From Desulforapulum autotrophicum (GTDB lineage Bacteria; Desulfobacterota; Desulfobacteria; Desulfobacterales; Desulfolunaceae): 64,000 bases of DNA. Position numbers and translations under genes: made by a program. The stretch's first letter is position 1. Each line of letters starts with the position of its first letter. The stretch is from positions 311,509-375,508 of the forward strand of contig DYJE01000001.1 of NCBI GenBank assembly GCA_020723285.1, written 5' to 3'. Below the pieces are notes generated by a model that had not been told where the DNA came from, ran no database searches, and saw only the letters and a program-made list of their open reading frames with translations. Positions 1 to 6,108 of this stretch are shown piece by piece.

Positions 1-2
1 TG

Positions 3-1322
3 CACGAAGACCCTGACCATCTGGCGTGGGATCTTGCGAAAAAAGCCAATGACCGCGGACTCTACACCCTGTTTCTTCCCAAGATCTTCGGCGGGAAAGG
101 TTATAATCTGTCCTGCGTGGGTTATTTCTGCGAAGAACTGGCGTCTGCCTGCGGTGCCGTGGCAAATATCGTGGGGGTTCACTACCTGGGTGTCACCATG
201 CTTTTTTCATCCTGGAACCTGAAAATCATATCCGGAATATGCAAGGATATCGTGGACGGTGAAAAAAATGGTGAACCCTGCCTCCTTTCGCTGGCCATGA
301 CCGAACCCAACGCGGGAACCGATTCCCAGAATGTCGAATTCATGGACACGGGAACTCTTGCCTGCCATGCCCATAAAACGGTGGGAGGATACAGAATCAG
401 CGGAACGAAAATCTTCATCTCCATGGGCCACATGTCCACCTGGCATCTTGTTCATGTGTACACCGATCTGAAACGCGCCTCGGAAAACACGGTGATGCTG
501 GCGGTCAAAACCGGAACCCAGGGTTTTTCCTTCGGTAAAAAAGAAAAAAAAATGGGCCAGAAAGCCTGTCCTGCCAGTGAACTTATCTTCAACGACTGTT
601 TTGTTCCCGACGACCAGGTGTGCATCGACAACCGCGATGCATCCAAACTGCGGCGCAGCATCAAGGAAACCAATGAGCAGATTTTTGCGTACATCTGGGG
701 GGCGTCGCGAATGGGTGTGGGCGCTTTCGGTGCGGGAACGGCGCGGGCCGCTTTTGAAGAGGCTTTGAAGTTTGCAAAGGAAAATGAACTGGACGGCTCG
801 GCCATGATCAACCAGGAATGGTGCCAGAGTCTTCTTGCTGAAATGTACAAAAACGTTCTTGTGGCTCGCATTGCATACGCCGAAGCCACATATGCCAACG
901 GCATGCACGGCCTCTGGCGCGTCATCAATTTCAAACCCATGTACTATTTTGTCAAACACACCCCCAGGGCCGTTCTTTCCTTTATCTTTCCCAAATTATC
1001 CCAGCTTGGCCTCATGACGACCCTTTTCAGAAAGATATGCTTCGATTACCAGAGCAAAGATGAAATGGATCGTGTGGACGGATGGGGATCTTTCGCGAAA
1101 GTCGTGGGAACGGACGCGGGAATCGCCAACGCCCGGCTGGCCCTTGAAATCATGGGTCATGCCGGTGTCCGCCAGGATCACCGCGCTGAAAAAATTCTTA
1201 GGGATTCCAAGCTTTTCCAGATTTACGAAGGTACGAACCAGATCAATCGTCTGAATCTTTTCAAACGGCTGATCATGCGTCAGACTCCCCAGGCCAGCGT
1301 CTTTTCGCCGGTGAATGTGTGA
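3..1322 (+). CDS. acyl-CoA dehydrogenase, 5' end outside the window
   Basis: Flavoprotein that introduces the alpha-beta double bond into an acyl-CoA, the first step of beta-oxidation. The reading frame is open to the left edge, so the true start is upstream; the GTG at 117 is only an internal codon, because residues before it (GLYTLFLPKIFGGKGYN) already belong to the family's N-terminal domain. The FAD/substrate segment MTEPNAGTDSQN and the C-terminal helix RDSKLFQIYEGTNQINRL are present, with the catalytic Glu in YEGT about 31 residues from the end. A second family member follows 67 bp downstream on the same strand, suggesting co-transcription and perhaps a heteromeric enzyme. Chain-length specificity cannot be read from sequence. 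Confidence 0.93.
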   Translation, partial: HEDPDHLAWDLAKKANDRGLYTLFLPKIFGGKGYNLSCVGYFCEELASACGAVANIVGVHYLGVTMLFSSWNLKIISGICKDIVDGEKNGEPCLLSLAMTEPNAGTDSQNVEFMDTGTLACHAHKTVGGYRISGTKIFISMGHMSTWHLVHVYTDLKRASENTVMLAVKTGTQGFSFGKKEKKMGQKACPASELIFNDCFVPDDQVCIDNRDASKLRRSIKETNEQIFAYIWGASRMGVGAFGAGTARAAFEEALKFAKENELDGSAMINQEWCQSLLAEMYKNVLVARIAYAEATYANGMHGLWRVINFKPMYYFVKHTPRAVLSFIFPKLSQLGLMTTLFRKICFDYQSKDEMDRVDGWGSFAKVVGTDAGIANARLALEIMGHAGVRQDHRAEKILRDSKLFQIYEGTNQINRLNLFKRLIMRQTPQASVFSPVNV

Positions 1323-1389
1323 CAGCCGTTTTCATGATTACAAGCCGTCAATATACCCTTTATATAAACAAAACATCGGGAGGGCCCGT

Positions 1390-2511
1390 ATGACCGAATC
1401 GAACCTCAAAGAACTCCTGCTTCTCGAAAAAGCGTCCAGTGAATTTTCAAAAAAGGTCCTCGCGCCGGAACGGGAAGAAAACGACCGTTACCCCTTTGGT
1501 CCCTATTTCAATCATGTGGTTGAAAAAGCGTTCAGACTCGATTTTTTTCACATCACCCTTCCACAGAACGCCGGAGGCATGGATCACACCATCGGAGCCA
1601 TCTGCATTGTTCTGGACCAGATCTGCCGTGAAGACAGCAGCCTAGGAGGCATCATCCTCACCAACGCCATGGCACAAGGTATCATTCTTGCGTCAGGAGG
1701 TGCCGGCCTAATGAAAGAGATTGCCGCTTCAGCCAAAGAACCGTTTCAGCTTCTCATCGCCTTCCCTGCCCTTATGAATCCTTCAGAACATTCAAAACTT
1801 CCTTCGGCAAGACGAAAAGGCGGGGGGTACTTATTGTCGGGACACTTGAATTACCTCGTGCTGGGTGGCCTGACCGAAAAAGCCGTCGTCCCTGCCGTGA
1901 TCCCCGGGGATAAGACCTACTCCTTTTTTCTGGTTTCCCTCAAAAATCCAGGAGTAACTGTGGGGGAACCTGTGATGAGCCATGGTTTTCACGCCTGTCC
2001 CGCCTGTGATGTTCTTTTCAGCGACGCCGAGGCCACACTTCTTGGTGAAGCGGAAAAAGGACCGGATTATTTCACCCAAATGGCAGGCCCCATGCAGCTG
2101 GCGGCGAGTGCCATGGCTTTGGGTGTCATGAAAGGTTCCCTGACCGAAGCTTTGACCTATTGCAGCGGTCGGGTTCAGGGCGGCCGCAAACTCAAGGACT
2201 GGTCTGCCATGCAACTTCTTCTTTCGGATATGGCTGTTCAAACCCATGTGGCCGACATGCTGATCAAACGGGCCTGCCAGGCTGTCGAAAATCAGGAAAA
2301 AGACTGGAGAACCTCTGTGGACGCCGCATCCATCCATATCCTTTCCGCTGCCACGCACATGACCAGCGATGGAATCCAATCCCTTGGCGGTGTGGGCTAC
2401 ATGAAGGATTTCGGTCAGGAAAAACGTTTCAGAGACGCAGGTCATATACAGGCTCTTCTGGGCCACGCTCAAATGAAAAAATTACGCTTTATCAAAAAAA
2501 TTCTATCTTGA
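1390..2511 (+). CDS. acyl-CoA dehydrogenase-like protein lacking the canonical catalytic Glu
   Basis: 373 residues with the acyl-CoA dehydrogenase fold (N-terminal helical, middle beta, C-terminal helical parts). The ATG at 1390 follows a strong GGGAGGG ribosome-binding site; an upstream GTG at 1315 in the same frame lacks one. The C-terminal segment aligns as GGVGYMKDFGQEKRFRDAG followed by HIQALLGHAQMKKL, where active enzymes have IFQIYEGTSEIQRL; Tyr-Glu is replaced by Leu-Leu. Some family members (isovaleryl- and long-chain types) place the base elsewhere, so inactivity is not proven. Its position after an intact paralogue suggests a non-catalytic partner subunit, as in known heterotetrameric acyl-CoA dehydrogenases of steroid-degrading actinobacteria. 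That role is inference. Confidence 0.85.
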   Translation: MTESNLKELLLLEKASSEFSKKVLAPEREENDRYPFGPYFNHVVEKAFRLDFFHITLPQNAGGMDHTIGAICIVLDQICREDSSLGGIILTNAMAQGIILASGGAGLMKEIAASAKEPFQLLIAFPALMNPSEHSKLPSARRKGGGYLLSGHLNYLVLGGLTEKAVVPAVIPGDKTYSFFLVSLKNPGVTVGEPVMSHGFHACPACDVLFSDAEATLLGEAEKGPDYFTQMAGPMQLAASAMALGVMKGSLTEALTYCSGRVQGGRKLKDWSAMQLLLSDMAVQTHVADMLIKRACQAVENQEKDWRTSVDAASIHILSAATHMTSDGIQSLGGVGYMKDFGQEKRFRDAGHIQALLGHAQMKKLRFIKKILS

Positions 2512-2556
2512 ACCGTTCATTTGGCCTCCTTGTCTTTCTCATCGTTGAGACAAGGT

Positions 2557-2602
2557 AAGGTGGGGAGATGTTTCACGCAGCCGGCATCTCTCCACCTTTT
2601 TT
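2557..2602 (+). terminator. Rho-independent terminator after the acyl-CoA dehydrogenase pair
   Basis: A 14-bp stem (2557-2570 with 2585-2598, one G-U pair) closes a 14-nt loop and ends in a run of six T (2597-2602). It lies 45 bp after the stop at 2511 and separates this operon from the regulator gene. Confidence 0.85.
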
Positions 2603-2839
2603 CGTTATACGCATGCACATCCGTTTTTAACCTGTGATTTGACATTGCCACATCAACCTCCGTATGATCCATGATCTGACCCTTCACCACGTTTCCGGTG
2701 TTTCGATCATTGAGACAATGTGTCTCATCTTGTGTTATTATCCATTGATTTTTACACTTATCTTTTCTATATAACTTAACTTAATCATCCAAACGAACGA
2801 TGAAACAGTGCCATACGCCAAACGAAGGACCCTGAGAAA
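2603..2839 (+). promoter_or_regulatory. leader of the sigma54-activator gene: sigma70-type promoter and a palindrome
   Basis: TTGACA at 2639-2644 and TATGAT at 2663-2668 are 18 bp apart, a good sigma70-type promoter for the gene at 2840. Downstream, TGAGACA (2711-2717), a 3-nt centre and TGTCTCA (2721-2727) form a perfect 7-bp dyad, a plausible operator where the activator could control its own transcription. A further half-site TGAGACA lies at 2546. No small gene is seen here. Confidence 0.55.
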
Positions 2840-4588
2840 ATGCCTGGAAAGAAAATACTCTTCATCTCAACGGTAAACAGTGATCTCAGTCTCATGGCCG
2901 CAGGTTTTGCATCCGTCCTGGCACCGTCAGGAACGGACATCGTCGGTGCGGGCCCCGTTTTTATCAGTTCCTCCCGAAAAGCAACCGTTTCGGGTCTGTG
3001 TGGCGCCGATTTCAATAGCGTGGACATTCTTCCTATTGCCGACATCACGGATAAGACGTTTGACCTCGTCATCACGATCTGTCGCAGCACCTGGGACGTT
3101 TTCCCATATTTCAAAGGCCTTCCCGCTGTGATCCACTGGGATCTGGAACTTGAAGAAATGTCGGACAGTAAAAACATTCTGGATCAAAACATCCTGATTC
3201 AGGTTTCGGCCATCTTGAAAGATCGTGTGACCAGCCTGTTCACCCACGGTTACATCAATGCATTTTCTGAAGCGAAAACAAACACAGACAACATATTGAA
3301 CAGCCTTTCTGAAGGTATCTTCGCCCATGACCTGAACCGCCGAATTTTTTATTTCAGCACCAAAGCGTCTGAATTGACGGGACTATCGGCTGATGATGTC
3401 ATGGGTAAGGATTGCCACGACATCTTTCAGGGCGGATTATGCAGCGAAAACTGTTCGTTCTGTGGCGGAACAGAAATCGAACCCTTTGACGAAAAAACTT
3501 ACCCCATTTCATTTTCTAACGGCCATGGAAAAAGAAAAGAATGCGATTTATCTGTTGTTCCGCTAAAAGATGATACTGGCAGGATTTACGGGGTCGCAGC
3601 ATCGCTCAAAGACAATTCAGAACTGAATCTTCTGAAGCTGAGAAACCGTGAAATCAACAGTTTCCGCGGAATCATCGGTAATGATCCCCAGATGATCGAT
3701 GTGTTTCAGCAAATCAAAGATGTTGCCGATTATCCCTTTCCCGTTCATATTTTCGGGGAAACAGGTACGGGAAAAGAACTCGTTGCAGCGGCAATACACA
3801 ACGAGAGCCCACGGAGAAACAAACCGTTTGTCCCGGTAAATTGCGGCGCACTTCCGGAATCTCTCATTGAAAGCGAACTGTTTGGACATGTCAAAGGGGC
3901 TTTTTCAGGAGCAGTCAAAGATAAAAAAGGACGATTTGAGCTGGCTGAAGGCGGCACTATTTTTCTTGATGAAATCGGAGAACTGTCCAAAGACATGCAG
4001 GTAAAACTTCTTCGTTTTCTTCAGGAAAGCACGTTTGAGAAAGTTGGCGGTGAAAAAACAATGACCGCCAATGTCAGGGTCATCAGTGCAACTAACAGAA
4101 ACCTGAAAAAAGAAGTGCAGAACAATACATTCAGAGAAGACGTTTATTACAGACTTAATGTAATTCCCGTTGTTCTTCCACCTCTGAGAAATAAAAAAAA
4201 CGATATCCCTCTTCTTGTCACTCATTTTTTATCAAAGATTGCACAAATCCATCAGGGTATTGTCCCGGATTTTTCCGAAGAGGCTTTGTCAGCCATGATG
4301 CAGTATTCTTTCCCCGGCAATGTCCGGGAACTTGAAAACGCCGTTCAATACGCCATTGTCAGGTCTCGCGGAAAAACCATCATGCCCGAACACCTTCCGA
4401 TGGAATTTTCCGGGCTGATTGCAGAATCCAATATCAAACGCGGACCCTCAAAAAAACTCAACCATGACGCAGTCCGGGATGCCATCGTAAAAGCCGGCGG
4501 CAACAAATCGAAAGCCGCCCGTATTCTTGGTGTAGGCCGCGCCACACTTTACCGGTTTATCGACGAACATGACATACTGGATTCATGA
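2840..4588 (+). CDS. sigma54-dependent activator with degenerate ArsC/LMW-phosphatase-like, PAS, AAA+ and Fis-type HTH domains
   Basis: 582-residue enhancer-binding protein. Residues 1-140 follow the low-molecular-weight phosphatase/arsenate reductase fold (KILFISTVNSDLSLMA; FDLVITICRS; VIHWDLE), but the CxxNxCRS signature reads STVNSDLS, so both P-loop cysteines and the Arg are gone. A PAS domain (about 150-265) carries a Cys cluster, CHDIFQGGLCSENCSFC. The AAA+ domain (about 283-515) has Walker A GETGTGKE, a GAFSGA loop (Ser for the usual Thr in GAFTGA) and FLDEIGEL. The C-terminus ends in the HTH NKSKAARILGVGRATLYRFI. The next operon has a -24/-12 promoter, so it is probably the target. 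The signal is unknown; the cysteine-rich PAS and rubrerythrin target suggest redox or oxygen. Confidence 0.92.
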   Translation: MPGKKILFISTVNSDLSLMAAGFASVLAPSGTDIVGAGPVFISSSRKATVSGLCGADFNSVDILPIADITDKTFDLVITICRSTWDVFPYFKGLPAVIHWDLELEEMSDSKNILDQNILIQVSAILKDRVTSLFTHGYINAFSEAKTNTDNILNSLSEGIFAHDLNRRIFYFSTKASELTGLSADDVMGKDCHDIFQGGLCSENCSFCGGTEIEPFDEKTYPISFSNGHGKRKECDLSVVPLKDDTGRIYGVAASLKDNSELNLLKLRNREINSFRGIIGNDPQMIDVFQQIKDVADYPFPVHIFGETGTGKELVAAAIHNESPRRNKPFVPVNCGALPESLIESELFGHVKGAFSGAVKDKKGRFELAEGGTIFLDEIGELSKDMQVKLLRFLQESTFEKVGGEKTMTANVRVISATNRNLKKEVQNNTFREDVYYRLNVIPVVLPPLRNKKNDIPLLVTHFLSKIAQIHQGIVPDFSEEALSAMMQYSFPGNVRELENAVQYAIVRSRGKTIMPEHLPMEFSGLIAESNIKRGPSKKLNHDAVRDAIVKAGGNKSKAARILGVGRATLYRFIDEHDILDS

Positions 4589-4602
4589 AACATTAACGTT
4601 TC
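4586..4602. promoter_or_regulatory. imperfect dyad, possible upstream activating site
   Basis: TGAAAC, six bases (ATTAAC), then GTTTC form a near-palindrome overlapping the stop codon of the activator. It lies about 100 bp upstream of the predicted start of the ferredoxin operon, the usual distance for a sigma54 enhancer. It resembles, with one extra central base, the TGAGAC/GTCTCA dyad at 2711. Binding is inferred only. Confidence 0.35.
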
Positions 4603-4673
4603 TTGACGTGGAAAAATAAAAAAGTTTTATTACTACTTTGTTCGTGCTAAGTTTCAATAACTATCAATTGTCA

Positions 4674-4689
4674 TGGCACAATTGTTGAA
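4674..4689 (+). promoter_or_regulatory. sigma54 (-24/-12) promoter of the ferredoxin-rubrerythrin operon
   Basis: TGGCAC at 4674-4679 and TTGA at 4685-4688 have exactly the spacing of the TGGCACG-N4-TTGC consensus; only the final C of the -12 element differs. Predicted transcription start is near 4700, leaving a leader of about 70 nt before the ferredoxin start. The sigma54 activator gene directly upstream supports the reading. Confidence 0.7.
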
Positions 4690-4769
4690 TTCGTCATTAC
4701 AGAAAAAACACACCCATTACGTTTCGTTTATTGTCGTAAGAATCTCATCACCCAAAAAAGGAGACTGAC

Positions 4770-4964
4770 ATGAAAGTGATTATCACAAAACAGTGCATGG
4801 GCGACCGAAATTGCAACAACCTCTGTCCCGACGTATTTCAGTACGATGAAGACCAACTGATATCCACCGTAAAATTCAAAAAAATTCCTGAACAATACAA
4901 AACAGTGGTCCGACAGGCCGCTCGCGAATGTGGTGCTCAAGCAATAGAAATCATAGAAGATTAA
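4770..4964 (+). CDS. single-cluster ferredoxin with an Asp in the cluster motif
   Basis: 64-residue soluble electron carrier. The cluster motif is Cys9-x2-Asp12-x2-Cys15-x3-Cys19-Pro, with Cys53 near the end. Asp replaces the second Cys of the usual motif, as in Pyrococcus furiosus ferredoxin, where Asp is a [4Fe-4S] ligand and the clusters convert readily to [3Fe-4S]. In that family Cys15 and Cys53 are also ligands, while Cys19 may be free or disulfide-bonded. The ATG follows AAGGAG. It is 26 bp upstream of rubrerythrin behind the same predicted sigma54 promoter, so it is a candidate electron donor to that peroxidase. The donor role is inference. Confidence 0.9.
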   Translation: MKVIITKQCMGDRNCNNLCPDVFQYDEDQLISTVKFKKIPEQYKTVVRQAARECGAQAIEIIED

Positions 4965-4990
4965 TATATCATTTAATAAAGGACCGTTAA

Positions 4991-5566
4991 ATGACTGCCT
5001 TCAGAGAAAGCCAGACCGCTAAAAATCTTCTGACCTCTTACGCTTTTGAGTCGCAGGCTGTAACCCGCTATACGTTTTATGCGGAGAAAGCTTATGAAGA
5101 AAACTATATTCAAATTGCTTCCATCTTTGAGGAAACTGCGGAACAGGAGCTTGAACATGCCTCACGATTCTTCAAATTTTTTAATGGAGGTGAACTGGAA
5201 ATTACTGCGACGTTCCTGACCGGCGTTGTCAAATCAACTTTTGAAAACCTTATTGCAGCAAAGAATCTTGAACACAATGTGCACACAAGTCTCTATCCGG
5301 GGTTTGCTTCCGTTGCACGTTCAGAAGGTTTTGACAGAGCCGCTGAAACATGGGATGCCATATCAAAGGCTGAAGAACAGCATGAAAAGAATTTCTATTC
5401 TCTTGCTGAAAATATCAGACTGGATAAAGTATTCAAACGTGAAGAAACCATGGTCTGGAGATGCAAAAGCTGCGGCTATATTCACACCGGCAATCAATCG
5501 CCGGAGAAATGCCCGGCGTGTGTGAAGCCATCAGGTTATTTCGAATTATTTTTGCCCAATTGGTAG
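4991..5566 (+). CDS. rubrerythrin
   Basis: 191-residue non-haem iron peroxidase of anaerobes that reduces hydrogen peroxide to water in the cytoplasm. The N-terminal ferritin-like domain has the diiron helices FESQAVTRYTFYAEKA, IFEETAEQELEHA and AEEQHEKNFYSL. The C-terminus is a rubredoxin-like domain with two CxxC pairs (CKSCGY and CPAC). Length is normal for the family. It follows the ferredoxin gene closely and shares its promoter. Electrons usually come from rubredoxin; here the neighbouring ferredoxin may serve. Confidence in family is high. Confidence 0.95.
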   Translation: MTAFRESQTAKNLLTSYAFESQAVTRYTFYAEKAYEENYIQIASIFEETAEQELEHASRFFKFFNGGELEITATFLTGVVKSTFENLIAAKNLEHNVHTSLYPGFASVARSEGFDRAAETWDAISKAEEQHEKNFYSLAENIRLDKVFKREETMVWRCKSCGYIHTGNQSPEKCPACVKPSGYFELFLPNW

Positions 5567-5576
5567 AATTATTTGA

Positions 5577-5608
5577 GACAGTGTTTCTTCCTTTGTTGAA
5601 ACACTGTC
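5577..5608. terminator. hairpin between convergent genes
   Basis: A perfect 11-bp inverted repeat (GACAGTGTTTC at 5577-5587 and its complement at 5598-5608) with a 10-nt loop lies between the rubrerythrin stop and the end of the convergent PilZ gene. There is no T tract on either side, so termination is likely but weaker than a canonical Rho-independent site. The TTGAGACA at its left edge matches the motif seen at 2546 and 2711. Confidence 0.5.
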
Positions 5609-5612
5609 AACT

Positions 5613-6080
5613 TCAACTGTACAGCAGATAAGATCCCAGCTTGTCATAATGCTCAGGTGATTTAAATTCTGCACCTATATTGTTTTTCGTGACACTTCGA
5701 ACAATGACAATTTTAAGAATTTTTGAGTGGTCTGCGTCATCAAGGCTGAAATCAATATGGATTTCTTCCCCAACAGCAAAACTGTATTGTGTATGATGCT
5801 GAAACTTGACACCTGACCTTGAAATATCTGTTATCTGAATTGGAATTTTAATGTCTGTATTGTTGATGTAACAATGTCCGCTAAAACGTATGTTTTTCCT
5901 GAAGAATCTTCTGCGTTCCAGTACAGTAGTAAACTCATTCCCGCATTTACATTTGCATCGAATGTTGATCAAATTTTTATTTGAAACAATTTTAGAAACA
6001 TCAATGACACGAATTTTCTTACATTCATCACAAACAATGGTTGCTAAATTATCATCGTTGACGTAAATTTTATCGGTCAT
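5613..6080 (-). CDS. zinc-ribbon plus PilZ-domain protein
   Basis: 155 residues. Residues 15-50 hold a zinc-ribbon-like set, Cys17-x2-Cys20 and Cys42-x-Cys44-x-Cys46. Residues 55-150 form a PilZ domain with the basic RRRFFRKNIR stretch and ITDISRSGVKF (D/N-x-S-x2-G), the motifs that bind cyclic di-GMP in this family. It is the last gene of the AT-rich minus-strand cluster, after the PilB-like ATPase (28-bp gap), so it may couple c-di-GMP to that ATPase, as PilZ proteins do in type IV pilus systems. The partner is inferred. The Cys arrangement resembles the N-terminus of the protein at 11013-12245. Confidence 0.85.
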   Translation of the reverse strand: MTDKIYVNDDNLATIVCDECKKIRVIDVSKIVSNKNLINIRCKCKCGNEFTTVLERRRFFRKNIRFSGHCYINNTDIKIPIQITDISRSGVKFQHHTQYSFAVGEEIHIDFSLDDADHSKILKIVIVRSVTKNNIGAEFKSPEHYDKLGSYLLYS

Positions 6081-6108
6081 ATGCCTTAAAATATTTAATT
6101 ATCTTTAA

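Noticed and set aside
207-959. Long minus-strand ORF opposite the first acyl-CoA dehydrogenase
   Set aside because: It lies entirely antisense to a gene with clear family motifs and shows no recognisable protein pattern.
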